DNA of 64,000 nt, taken from the NCBI RefSeq assembly GCF_902832885.1, contig NZ_CADFDK010000004.1, forward strand, positions 281,655-345,654, read 5' to 3'. A program made the translations under genes and the position numbers. The DNA comes from Burkholderia seminalis DSM 23518. GTDB lineage: Bacteria > Pseudomonadota > Gammaproteobacteria > Burkholderiales > Burkholderiaceae. Shown one piece after another: positions 19,868 through 29,446 of the stretch; position 1 is the first letter of the stretch, and the number at the start of each line of letters is the position of its first letter. The notes under the pieces were generated by a model that was not told the origin of the DNA, did not search any database, and worked only from the letters and a program-made list of their open reading frames with translations.

Positions 19868-20914
19868 ATGCAGACCGTTCACGCGCCCCATCTGCCCGTC
19901 AGGCCCGAGTGGCTCGCATTGCGCGACGAGCCGGTGCTCGAAGCCGAGCTTGCCATCGTCGACGCCCATCATCACCTGTGGGGCCGCCAGACCGGGCGCT
20001 ATCTCGCGGACGAATTCGGCGCGGACGTGCGCAGCGGGCATCGGGTCGTGTCGACGGTCTATGTGCAGTGTCGCTCGATGTTGCGTGCCAGCGGGCCGGA
20101 TGCGCTCAAGCCGGTCGGCGAAGTGCAATTCGCGAGCGGCATCGCCGCGATGTTCGAAAGCGGCGCATACGGCCCCGCGCGGTGCTGCGAGGCCATCGTC
20201 GGCGGCGCCGATCTGTCGCTCGGCGCGGCGCTCGATGCGGTGCTCGACACGATGCTGCAGGTGTCCGGCGGACGACTGCGCGGGATCCGCAATCCGCTCG
20301 CGTGGCATGCGAGCCCCGACGTGCGATCGAGCCCGGTCACGCCGCCGCGCGACCGGATGTCGGATCCGGCTTTCCGGCGGGGCGTGACGACGCTCGCTCG
20401 CTACGGATTGTCGCTCGACGCCTGGGTCTATCACACGCAGCTCGACGACCTGTACGAACTCGCGCGCGCATGCGAGGACGTCGTCGTGGTCATCGACCAT
20501 TTCGGCGGCCCGGTCGGCGTGGGCCCGCATGCCGGCCGGCATGCGGAAGTCCGTGCGCAATGGCAACGGCAACTCGCGCGTCTCGCCGCGCTGCCGAACA
20601 CGCGCATGAAGCTCGGCGGCGCGGGCATGAGCGTGTTCGGTTTCGATTTCGCCGCGCGCGACCTGCCGCCGTCGTCGCAGGAACTGGCGGCCGCGTGGCA
20701 GCCGTATTTCGATACCTGCGTCGAATGCTTCGGCGTCGATCGCTGCATGTTCGAGAGCAACTTCCCCGTCGACAAGGGGATGTTCGGCTATCGCGTGCTG
20801 TGGAACGCCTTCAAACGACTCGCGTCGGCGATGTCGGCCGACGAAAAGGCCGCGCTGTTCAGCCGGACGGCCGCATCGACGTATCGCATCGCAATTCCCG
20901 GAGACAACCCATGA
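19868..20914 (+). CDS. COG3618 amidohydrolase (predicted metal-dependent hydrolase/lactonase)
   Basis: A 348-residue amidohydrolase with an N-terminal DAHHHLWG metal site, a YVQCRSM strand, LRGIRNPLAWHA, the VIDHFGGPVG barrel strand and a C-terminal MFESNFPVDKG in which the usual catalytic Asp position reads SNFP. That last pattern marks the COG3618 subgroup distinct from fuconolactonase, whose equivalent is SDWP. It begins 10 bp after the porin stop and overlaps the following MFS gene by ATGA. It probably acts on a lactone or unsaturated acid; the substrate is unknown. Confidence 0.85.
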   Translation: MQTVHAPHLPVRPEWLALRDEPVLEAELAIVDAHHHLWGRQTGRYLADEFGADVRSGHRVVSTVYVQCRSMLRASGPDALKPVGEVQFASGIAAMFESGAYGPARCCEAIVGGADLSLGAALDAVLDTMLQVSGGRLRGIRNPLAWHASPDVRSSPVTPPRDRMSDPAFRRGVTTLARYGLSLDAWVYHTQLDDLYELARACEDVVVVIDHFGGPVGVGPHAGRHAEVRAQWQRQLARLAALPNTRMKLGGAGMSVFGFDFAARDLPPSSQELAAAWQPYFDTCVECFGVDRCMFESNFPVDKGMFGYRVLWNAFKRLASAMSADEKAALFSRTAASTYRIAIPGDNP

Positions 20915-22191
20915 AGACGAGTGCAACCGTGGCGACGCAGGAGAGGGCGTCCGCTGCCGCGGAAAAAGGCGGTACGCGCATGACCCGTATCGAGCGGCGT
21001 TCGCTGACGCTCGCGGGGCTCGGCTGGACCTTCGAGAGCTACGACTCGTTCCTGCTTTCGCTGCTGCTGCCGACGCTCGCGCTGCAGTTCGGGCTGAGCA
21101 AGGCGCAGCTCGGTTTGTTCACGAGCGTCACGGCGGCCGGACAGATCGTCGGCGGCATTCTGTTCGGCTTCGTGTCGGACCGGATCGGGCGCGTGCGCAC
21201 CGCGTTGCTGTGCGTCGGCATCTACTCGCTGTTTTCCGGCCTGATCGCATTTGCGCCCGACGCGCATTCGTTCGCCGCGTTGCGCTTTTTCGGCGCGCTC
21301 GGCATGGGCGGCACCTGGACCGCCGGCGCGGCGCTCATCGCGGAGACCTGGCACCCGAGCCGGCGCGGCAAGGGCGGCGCGCTGATGCAGATGGGCTTGC
21401 CGGTCGGCGCGATCCTCGCGATCGTGATCTCGGGCATCGTCGGCGCCGCGCATGGCGGATTGGCCGGCGACAGCTGGCGTCTGCTGTTCCTGATCGGCGC
21501 GTCGCCGTTCTTCATCCTGTTCTGGGTCGCGCGCAAGACGCCGGAATCGCCGATCTGGCTCGAACGCCGGCACGCGAAGCCGCACGCCCGCAAGCTCGAC
21601 GCGGCCAGTCACGAGAAGCTGAACGTGCGCGGCCTGCTCACAGCCTTCTGCTTCATCTTCTTCCTGCAATACCTCTACTGGGGCGTATTCACGTGGACGC
21701 CGACGTTCCTCGTCACGGTGAAGCACCTCGACTTCGTGCATAGCCTCAAGTTCGTGCTTGCGCTGCAGTTCGGCGCGATTGCCGGGTTTCTGCTGTTCTC
21801 GGCATGGGTCGACCGGCTCGGCCGGCGGCCGATGTTCCTGGCCTATCTGCTGGTCGGCGCGATGGCCGTGGGCGTGTACATCGTGTCGGCGAATCCGTGG
21901 CTGCTGATGACCGCGATCTTCCTGACCGGCTTCAGCGTGAACGGCATCTTCGCGGGCGCCGGCCCGTTCCTCGCGGAGATCATCGGCAACACGGCATCGC
22001 GCGGGTTCTTCATGGGCCTCGCGTACAACGGCGGGCGGCTCGGCGGCTTCATCGCGCCGTTGATCATCGGCGCGCTGGCGTCGACGTCGGGCGGTTTCGT
22101 GCTCGGGCTCGCGACGACGATCGTCGCGTTCGTCGCCGCGGCCGCGGTCGTGCTGTTCGCGCCCGAAACGCGCGGAAAGGCGCTGTCATGA
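20911..22191 (+). CDS. MFS transporter, aromatic acid:H+ symporter (AAHS)-like
   Basis: A 426-residue MFS permease with a 25-residue cytoplasmic N-terminus and twelve predicted segments. The motif-A loop after TM2 is GFVSDRIGRVRTALLCVG, and its C-terminal copy is DRLGRRPMFLAYLLVG. TM1 opens with WTFESYDSFLLSLLLPTLA, as in PcaK/BenK-type carriers. It starts within the ATGA of the preceding hydrolase and ends within the ATGA of the next MFS gene. It is likely a proton-driven importer of the operon's acid substrate. Confidence 0.85.
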   Translation: MKTSATVATQERASAAAEKGGTRMTRIERRSLTLAGLGWTFESYDSFLLSLLLPTLALQFGLSKAQLGLFTSVTAAGQIVGGILFGFVSDRIGRVRTALLCVGIYSLFSGLIAFAPDAHSFAALRFFGALGMGGTWTAGAALIAETWHPSRRGKGGALMQMGLPVGAILAIVISGIVGAAHGGLAGDSWRLLFLIGASPFFILFWVARKTPESPIWLERRHAKPHARKLDAASHEKLNVRGLLTAFCFIFFLQYLYWGVFTWTPTFLVTVKHLDFVHSLKFVLALQFGAIAGFLLFSAWVDRLGRRPMFLAYLLVGAMAVGVYIVSANPWLLMTAIFLTGFSVNGIFAGAGPFLAEIIGNTASRGFFMGLAYNGGRLGGFIAPLIIGALASTSGGFVLGLATTIVAFVAAAAVVLFAPETRGKALS

Positions 22192-23426
22192 GCGTGGCAA
22201 CGCGAGCGGGGTGGGTGAGCACGCTGTTTCCGGCGCTGTCCGAGGCGTCGCTGCGGCGCTATCTGAGCGGGCAGGTCGCGTCGGTACTCGGCAGCTGGAC
22301 GCAGAACGTCACGCTGAATCTGCTGGTCTATCACCTGTCCGGCTCGGGGGCGATCCTCGCGCTGCTCAACTTTCTGCTGTACGGGCCGCAGTTGATCGTC
22401 GCGCCGGTGGCGGGCTCCCGCATCGGCGCGGCCAACGCGCGCCGCGTGACGCTCTGCGTGCTGACGGCGTCGCTGCTGCTGACCGGCAGCCTCTTCACGT
22501 TGTCGCTGCTCGGCCTGCTCGGCGTGAAGCTGATCCTCGCGCATGCGCTCGCGATCGGCGTGTCGAGCGCGGTGGAAACGCCCGCGCGGCAGGTGCTGCT
22601 GCTGACGAGCCTGCAGGACGCGACGCACACCTCCAACGCGGTCGCGATGAACACGATGGTCTACAACGTCGGGCGCATGGTCGGCCCGACCATCGCCGGA
22701 TTCGTCTATCCGACGCTGGGGCCAAGGACGTCGTTTGCGATCTATGCGCTCGCGCTGTGCTTCATGGCGGCGTGCGTGCGGTCGATCCGGACCGCGTCGG
22801 CGGGCCGCCCGTCGCGCGCGGAGAGCGGCCTGCGCGATGCGGTCGGCTATGTCCTGTCCGATGCGTTCTCGGCCCGCTATCTGCCGATTCTCGCGTGCAT
22901 CGGCCTGTTCGCCGGCAGCTACCAGACGCTCGTGCCGCTGCTCGCGGACCAGGGCTTTCACGATGCGGCGCGCTTTACCGGCGTGTTCTTCGCGTGCGCC
23001 GGCGCCGGCTCGTTGAGCGCGGCGGTGCTGCTGTCGTCGGCATTCGGGCCGCGCGCGTCGCACCGGTTCATCGCGTATGCACCGTGGACGGCGGTCGGCG
23101 CGCTTGCCGTGCTGGCCGCGACGACCGATGCGGCCGGATCGATTCCCGCGTTTTATGCGCTCGGCTTCAGCCTCACGTTCGCGGCCACGTCGACGAACGC
23201 GACCATTCAGCGCCAGTGCCCGGATCACGTGCGCGGCGGGCTCGTCGGGATGTACGGCATGGCCTACAACGGCACGATGCCGTTCGGTTACCTGCTCGTC
23301 GGCAGCGCATCCGAGGCGCTCGGCGTGCGACACACCTTCGCGGCAATGGCCGCCGTGCTCGCGTGCGGCGTCATGGCGGTCATCGCGTGGCAACGGTTCA
23401 CAGGAACGCGCCCAGGCGCACAATAA
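22188..23426 (+). CDS. MFS transporter, DHA3/EntS-like
   Basis: A 412-residue MFS protein of the enterobactin-exporter/macrolide-efflux type (MFS_3). It shows YLSGQVASVLGSWTQNVTLNLLVY in TM1, AVETPARQVLL in the TM4-TM5 loop and NVGRMVGPTIAGF in TM5. Proteins of this class usually export small molecules, an odd companion for three import-type permeases. ATGA overlap with the preceding MFS gene indicates co-translation. It may relieve accumulation of an intermediate. Confidence 0.85.
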   Translation: MSVATRAGWVSTLFPALSEASLRRYLSGQVASVLGSWTQNVTLNLLVYHLSGSGAILALLNFLLYGPQLIVAPVAGSRIGAANARRVTLCVLTASLLLTGSLFTLSLLGLLGVKLILAHALAIGVSSAVETPARQVLLLTSLQDATHTSNAVAMNTMVYNVGRMVGPTIAGFVYPTLGPRTSFAIYALALCFMAACVRSIRTASAGRPSRAESGLRDAVGYVLSDAFSARYLPILACIGLFAGSYQTLVPLLADQGFHDAARFTGVFFACAGAGSLSAAVLLSSAFGPRASHRFIAYAPWTAVGALAVLAATTDAAGSIPAFYALGFSLTFAATSTNATIQRQCPDHVRGGLVGMYGMAYNGTMPFGYLLVGSASEALGVRHTFAAMAAVLACGVMAVIAWQRFTGTRPGAQ

Positions 23427-23437
23427 ACGGAGACAAC

Positions 23438-24760
23438 ATGCAAACCGGGTTCATGGAAGCGTCCGCGATCGAGCGCCGGACCATACGAAAGGTCGTCTGG
23501 CGACTCATTCCCTTTTTGATGATCTGCTACCTGCTTGCCTTTATCGACCGGGGCAACGTGGGGATGGCATCGCTGCAGATGAACCACGACCTCGGGATGT
23601 CGGCGACGGTCTTCGGCTTCGGCAGCAGCCTGTTCTTCATTTCCTACTTCTTTTTCGAAGTGCCGAGCAATCTCGCGCTGCAGAAATACGGCGCGCGGAT
23701 CTGGATCGCCCGGATCATGATCACGTGGGGCATCGTGTCGGCGGCGACCGCGCTCGTGCACAACGCGACGACGTTCTACGTGCTGCGTTTCCTGCTGGGC
23801 GCGGCCGAAGCCGGCTTCTTCCCGGGCGTGCTGCTTTATTTGTCGTACTGGATTCCCGCGCAGTATCGTGCGCGCATCGTCGCGACGTTCATGGTCGCGA
23901 TTCCGGCCGCGAGCTTCATCGGCTCGCCGATCTCCGCGCTGCTGTTGCAGATGGACGGCGTCTGGGGGCTGCGCGGATGGCACTGGCTGTTCATCCTCGA
24001 AGGCATTCCGACCGTGCTGCTCGGCATCGCATGCCTGTTCATGCTGACGAACAAGCCGGAAAACGCGAAGTGGCTCGACGACGACGAGCGCGCGTGGCTC
24101 TCGGGCGCGCTTGCCGCCGGCCACAAGACCCGCAAGAAGGTGCCGTCGCTGCCGCTCACGCAGCTGTTCCGCAACCGCTACGTGCTGTGCCTCGCGCTCG
24201 TCGACACGTGTGCGTCCGCGGCGGGCAGCACGCTGTCCGTGTGGCAGCCGCAGCTGCTCAAGTCGTTCGGCCTGACCGTCATGCAGACCGGCCTGCTGAA
24301 CGCGGTGCCGTACGCGGTGGCCTCCGTGCTGATGGTTTACTGGGGCCGGCGCTCGGACCGTGTCGGCGAACGGCGCTGGCACACGGCCGTGCCGATGCTG
24401 CTGATCGGCGTGGGCCTGTTCGCGACGTCGCTGAGCGGCTCGCTGCTGCCGACGGTCTGCATGCTCTGCGCGGTGCTGGTCGGCGCGTATTCGTTCAAGG
24501 GGCCGTTCTGGGCACTCGCGACCGACATGCTGTCCAACAGCACCGTGGCGGCCGGGCTCGCGACGGTCAATGCGATCGCGAACCTGCTCGGCGGCGGGCT
24601 GATGGTGAACGTGTACGGGTGGGTGAAGGCCGCGACGGGCAGCTACGCGCTCGCCTTGATGCCGCTCGCGATCCTCACGCTCGTGAGCGTCGCGACGCTG
24701 CTGCTGCTCACGCGCAATCATGCGGCCGGCAAGCTGGTCGGCAAGACGGGGACCATCTGA
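23438..24760 (+). CDS. MFS transporter, anion:cation symporter (ACS) family
   Basis: A 440-residue twelve-segment permease with the ACS signature FIDRGNVGMASLQMNHDLGM after TM1, FEVPSNLALQKYGARIWIARIMITWG, and EAGFFPGVLLYLSYWIP. It is clearly a paralogue of the permease at 17276 and keeps the same loop motifs. The start has CGGAGACA upstream. Two ACS carriers plus an AAHS carrier in one operon suggest several related organic acids as substrates. Confidence 0.9.
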   Translation: MQTGFMEASAIERRTIRKVVWRLIPFLMICYLLAFIDRGNVGMASLQMNHDLGMSATVFGFGSSLFFISYFFFEVPSNLALQKYGARIWIARIMITWGIVSAATALVHNATTFYVLRFLLGAAEAGFFPGVLLYLSYWIPAQYRARIVATFMVAIPAASFIGSPISALLLQMDGVWGLRGWHWLFILEGIPTVLLGIACLFMLTNKPENAKWLDDDERAWLSGALAAGHKTRKKVPSLPLTQLFRNRYVLCLALVDTCASAAGSTLSVWQPQLLKSFGLTVMQTGLLNAVPYAVASVLMVYWGRRSDRVGERRWHTAVPMLLIGVGLFATSLSGSLLPTVCMLCAVLVGAYSFKGPFWALATDMLSNSTVAAGLATVNAIANLLGGGLMVNVYGWVKAATGSYALALMPLAILTLVSVATLLLLTRNHAAGKLVGKTGTI

Positions 24761-24762
24761 TC

Positions 24763-25695
24763 ATGGCACGCATGGCGAGGCGTGAATTCCTCCGGATCGC
24801 CGGCGCGACGCTGGCTTCGGCTGCATTGCCGAGGCCGGCCGCCGCCGACGAAACGTGGTCGAGCGGCATCGAGCCGCCGGCGTTCCGGCTGCCCGACGGG
24901 GCGATCGACTGTCACATGCACATCTACGACGACCGGTTCCCGGTCGCGCCGGGCACGACGCTGCGACCGCCGAATGCGACCGTCGCGCAATACCGGCGCG
25001 TGCAGGCGCGGATCGGCGTGAAGCGCAACGTGGTCGTGACGCCGTCGACGTACGGGACGGACAATCGCTGCACGCTCGCGGCGATCGCGCAGTTCGGCGG
25101 CGACGCGCGCGGTGTCGCCGTCGTCGACGGCACCGTGAGCGACGACGAACTCCGGGTGCTCGATCGCGGCGGCATCCGTGCGATCCGGTTCAACCTGAGC
25201 TATCCGGGCGCGACGACGCTCGACATGCTGGCGCCGCTCGCCGCGCGTATCGCGAACCTCGGATGGCACATCGAGCTGGTGGTGCAGGGCGCGCGGCTGC
25301 CGGAGCTGGAGCCGCATCTCGCGGCGCTGCCTTGTCCGCTCGTCATCGACCATATCGCGCACGTGCCGCAGCCCGGCGGGCTGGCGTCGGCCGCGCTTCG
25401 TACCGCGCAACGCCTCGTCGACAAGGGCCATACGTGGATCACGTTGTCCGGCCCGTACGTCGACAGCAAGACGGGCGCGCCTGCCTACGAGGACGTCGCC
25501 CCGGTCGCGAAGGCGCTGATCGGCATGGCGCCGGAGCGCATGCTCTGGGGCACCGACTGGCCGCACCCGACGCAGAAGACGGACAAGCCGGACGACGCGA
25601 GCCTGCTGGACGTGATCGCCGGCTGGATCGGGCGTCCGGACTGGCAGCAGCTGATATTCGTTGCGAACCCCGCGAAGCTGTACGGGTTTGCATAG
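24763..25695 (+). CDS. COG3618 amidohydrolase with Tat signal (pyrone-dicarboxylate-hydrolase/galactarolactone-isomerase-like)
   Basis: A 310-residue amidohydrolase. The first 28 residues are a twin-arginine signal: RREFLRIAGATLASAALPRPAAA. The mature part begins with DCHMHIYD (metal HxH), then VVVTPSTYGTDNRCTLAAI, RAIRFNLSYPG, VIDHIAHVPQPGG and WGTDWPHPT with the catalytic Asp. The GTDN block and the barrel order resemble LigI-type pyrone-dicarboxylate hydrolases and galactarolactone isomerase. Tat export of such an enzyme is unusual and implies periplasmic conversion before uptake. It is 2 bp downstream of the ACS permease and ends the operon. Confidence 0.85.
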   Translation: MARMARREFLRIAGATLASAALPRPAAADETWSSGIEPPAFRLPDGAIDCHMHIYDDRFPVAPGTTLRPPNATVAQYRRVQARIGVKRNVVVTPSTYGTDNRCTLAAIAQFGGDARGVAVVDGTVSDDELRVLDRGGIRAIRFNLSYPGATTLDMLAPLAARIANLGWHIELVVQGARLPELEPHLAALPCPLVIDHIAHVPQPGGLASAALRTAQRLVDKGHTWITLSGPYVDSKTGAPAYEDVAPVAKALIGMAPERMLWGTDWPHPTQKTDKPDDASLLDVIAGWIGRPDWQQLIFVANPAKLYGFA

Positions 25696-25773
25696 CGCGG
25701 ACAGGATGAGGTCGCGAACGGGCGCGCATGCGCGGACTTGGATTGACGCGCCGCGCGGCGTTACCACCCTGCG

Positions 25774-26391
25774 TCACCAGGCGATATTGCAGGACGACCA
25801 CGACGTCCCCGCGCCTCCGGTAGCCGTGCAATGCGTGCCCGCGCCGTTGTCGAAAAACGTCCGTGTTTCCGGTTGCGGTACGGACGGATCGTACGGATTC
25901 GGCGTCCCGTGCGGACCGCGTGCGGCATCGTACGGCCGCGTCGGCGCATACGCCCCGCCGCTGCCGACCGGTTTCGAACCGTTGTTCCGCAGGTATTCGT
26001 TCCAGTTCCGTGCGCGCTGTTCGGATCCGGGCAACGCGCGCCCGAGGCTGTCGCTGCCGCCCGCGCCGAGCGCGACGCGATTCGCAGGCAAGACGAAGCC
26101 GGATGCATGTCCGGCCGGCGTTTTCGCTTCGAGCGTATTGCCGGACACTCGCAACGGCCGCGTATCGGGCGTATCGAACGGGCTGCGTTCCGCGGGCACG
26201 GCATACTGCGCGCGTCGAGTGACGCGCCGCGCACGCACCTCGTCGCGACCGGCAGCACGACGCTCCGAGCGAAACACATTGGCGCCGGCCGACCGATCGG
26301 CCAGCGTGCCGCGCTCCGAGGCGTCGGCTACGGAAACGGAAAGCGTCCACACGAACGCAGCGGCGAAAGACAAGCGAAGAGCGTGACTCAT
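25774..26391 (-). CDS. Secreted protein of unknown function
   Basis: About 205 residues; I do not recognise a family. An N-terminal signal peptide (ALRLSFAAAFVWTLSVSVADA) precedes a polar, Arg/Pro/Gly-rich low-complexity body with NWNEYLRNNGSKP and a distinctive C-terminal end, THCTATGGAGTSWSSCNIAW, whose two cysteines could form a disulphide. ATG 26391 is preferred to a TTG four codons upstream. It converges with the Tat amidohydrolase operon. The clear signal peptide and structured tail make it a probable real gene, perhaps genus-restricted. Confidence 0.6.
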   Translation of the reverse strand: MSHALRLSFAAAFVWTLSVSVADASERGTLADRSAGANVFRSERRAAGRDEVRARRVTRRAQYAVPAERSPFDTPDTRPLRVSGNTLEAKTPAGHASGFVLPANRVALGAGGSDSLGRALPGSEQRARNWNEYLRNNGSKPVGSGGAYAPTRPYDAARGPHGTPNPYDPSVPQPETRTFFDNGAGTHCTATGGAGTSWSSCNIAW

Positions 26392-26403
26392 CAGCGATCC
26401 CAA

Positions 26404-27206
26404 TCAGGTGATGTGCATGGAGAAAAACGGCAGATCACTGGCTGGCGAGACTGAACGACGGACGGGCGTTGGTGCGGCCCTGAAGCGACGCGGCGAAGCG
26501 CGGTGGCGCGGTTCGCGGGAAGGCTGGCTGGATTGCAGAAGCGAGTTCGTATTATTTCATGAAAATAACAATTTGCTTTCTGTGACGATGAAATCGTCGG
26601 TGAATGGAAGGTTTTACCGCTTCGCGCGAACGCCCCTCATTGGTGCTTGCTGCCCCAATCGTCAGTTGATTGATTTTTCGCGATCGGCCTCCTGGCACCC
26701 TCCGATCGTGCCGGACTCGGCGAAGAATCGCCCAAACCCTTGCACGACAAGGCACCGATCTATCCCGCCACCTGTTATCGCAACCCGATTGCACCCCACG
26801 CAAACGTTCCCGCCCCACCGGGGTTGCGCCCTCGTCGCCACCGTACAACACCCAAACCCTACGTGTTTTCCCTCAGTCGACAGGCATTTTTGACAGACGA
26901 TTTAAAAACGCCCATATAATTTCGACTGCCTTGCCAATGGCTGTCGGACCATCCCTCCGAACCAGCGATCTGGCAAGCGGGGCAGGCGAAACGCTTGCGC
27001 AATGCAAGACGCATCACGATGTCTTTCCGAACCAGACGTCCCCCTCCGGGGACTGCAAGAGCCGGGCCCCGCTACGCAACATTCCGCTGGAGTTCCGTCT
27101 TCTATGTGTCTCGGGCGTGTCCCATGTCCTCGCCCCGGGTGCTGTTCGATTGCGCAAGTCATGCCGCCTTTGCCCGTATGACTAAACAACATCGAGGAGC
27201 TCCCAG
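26404..27206 (+). promoter_or_regulatory. livK leader: Long intergenic region with putative livK promoter and about 290-nt leader
   Basis: About 800 bp without a convincing gene, locally much richer in A and T than its surroundings near 26540-26660. A TTGACA (26890-26895) and a perfect TATAAT (26915-26920) with a 19-bp spacer form the strongest sigma-70-like promoter seen in the window. They would give a leader of about 280 nt before livK. The leader has a purine-rich ribosome site (CGAGGAG) next to livK but no riboswitch class I can name. A 14-nt motif TTTCATGAAAATAA at 26556 recurs at the response-regulator start near 46370. Confidence 0.5.
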
Positions 27207-28325
27207 ATGACGCTGTCCCGTCTTACGTCCATTTCCGTTGCCGCCGTGCTGTTCGCCGCCGGCGCCGCCGCCGCGCAAGCGGAAACCGTGAAGATCGCCA
27301 TTGCTGGTCCGATGAGCGGCTCGGTCGCCCAGTATGGCGACATGGTGAAGGCCGGCGCGCTGACCGCGATCGAACAGATCAACGCGGCAGGCGGTGCGGG
27401 CGGCAACAAGTTCGAAGTGGTGATGATGGACGACGCGTGCGAACCGAAGCAGGCCGTCGCCGTCGCCAACAAGATCGTCAGCCAGAAGATCAAGTACGTG
27501 ATCGGCCACGTGTGCTCGGGTTCGACGATCCCGGCCTCGGACATCTACGAGAACGAAGGCATCGTGATGGTCACGCCGTCGGCGACCGCGCCGCAGCTGA
27601 CCGAAGGCAAGAAGCGCCACTTCATCTTCCGCACGATCGGCCGCGACGACCAGCAAGGGCCGGCCGCCGCGCACTACATCATCAACAACGTGAAGCCGAA
27701 GAAGGTCGCCGTCCTGCACGACAAGCAGTCGTACGGCCAGGGCATCGCGTCGTCGGTGAAGAAGGACCTCGAGGCCGCGAAGATCCCGGTCGTGCTGTTC
27801 GAAGGCATCAACGCCGGCGATTCGGACTACTCGGCGATCATCACGAAGCTGAAGTCGCAGGGCGTCGATTTCGTCTACTTCGGCGGCTACCACCCGGAAA
27901 TGGGCCTGCTGATGCGCCAGGCGCGCGAGCAGGGCGTGAAGGCCACGTTCATGGGGCCTGAAGGCGTGGGCAACAAGGACGTGACGGCGATCGCCGGCCC
28001 GGCCTCGGAAGGCATGCTCGTCACGCTGCCGGCCGACTTCTCGGCCGACCCGGCCAACGCGGCGCTCGTGAAGGCGTTCGCGGACAAGAAGCGCGACCCG
28101 AACGGTCCGTTCCAGATGCCGTCGTACGCAGCGGTGAAGATCATCGCCGACTCGATCGCGGGAGCGAAGACGACCGACCCGACGAAGGTCGCCGCGTACA
28201 TGCACAAGACGACGTTCGACACGCCGATCGGCAAGGTCGCGTACGACGCGCAGGGCGACCTGAAGGCGTTCAAGTTCGTCGTCTACACGTGGCACAAGGA
28301 CGCGACGAAGACCGCCGCCAAGTAA
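27207..28325 (+). CDS. livK: Branched-chain amino acid ABC transporter substrate-binding protein
   Basis: A 372-residue periplasmic binding protein of the Leu/Ile/Val family. The signal peptide (MTLSRLTSISVAAVLFAAG) ends at AAAQA. The mature protein starts ETVKIAIAGPMSGSVAQYG and contains GHVCSGSTIPASDIY and VMVTPSATAPQL in the ligand pocket, then FYFGG-like FVYFGGYHPEMG and GPEGVGNKD. It captures branched-chain amino acids for the LivHMGF complex encoded downstream. The long leader and strong promoter fit the high expression expected of a binding protein. Confidence 0.93.
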   Translation: MTLSRLTSISVAAVLFAAGAAAAQAETVKIAIAGPMSGSVAQYGDMVKAGALTAIEQINAAGGAGGNKFEVVMMDDACEPKQAVAVANKIVSQKIKYVIGHVCSGSTIPASDIYENEGIVMVTPSATAPQLTEGKKRHFIFRTIGRDDQQGPAAAHYIINNVKPKKVAVLHDKQSYGQGIASSVKKDLEAAKIPVVLFEGINAGDSDYSAIITKLKSQGVDFVYFGGYHPEMGLLMRQAREQGVKATFMGPEGVGNKDVTAIAGPASEGMLVTLPADFSADPANAALVKAFADKKRDPNGPFQMPSYAAVKIIADSIAGAKTTDPTKVAAYMHKTTFDTPIGKVAYDAQGDLKAFKFVVYTWHKDATKTAAK

Positions 28326-28342
28326 TACGGCGTACCCGCCCG

Positions 28343-28381
28343 CGCGCCCGCCCTGTCCGAGACCCGGACGGGGCGGGCGCG
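28343..28381 (+). terminator. Strong stem-loop between livK and livH (attenuator or stability hairpin)
   Basis: Two 17-base arms pair with a single G-U mismatch position around a 5-base loop AGACC (28360-28364). No T run follows, so read-through into livH is expected. It would lower expression of the membrane and ATPase genes relative to livK or protect the livK message 3' end. Confidence 0.6.
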
Positions 28382-28508
28382 TATTGGCCGCGCATCGGCC
28401 CATCGCGCGGCCAACGGGCGGCCCGAGACGACACCGTGCGTTGCGCGCGGCCGAACGCCGTGATCCGGCGGCGGCAGGCGACCCAGCGCCAACGGGAGCT
28501 TCCCGCAC

Positions 28509-29435
<927 letters not shown>

Positions 29436-29446
29436 GGGAGACGCAG

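Noticed and set aside
26408-26893. Plus-strand open frame upstream of livK
   Set aside because: No ribosome site, no family resemblance and codon use unlike neighbours; it overlaps the A/T-rich promoter region, so it was treated as non-coding.
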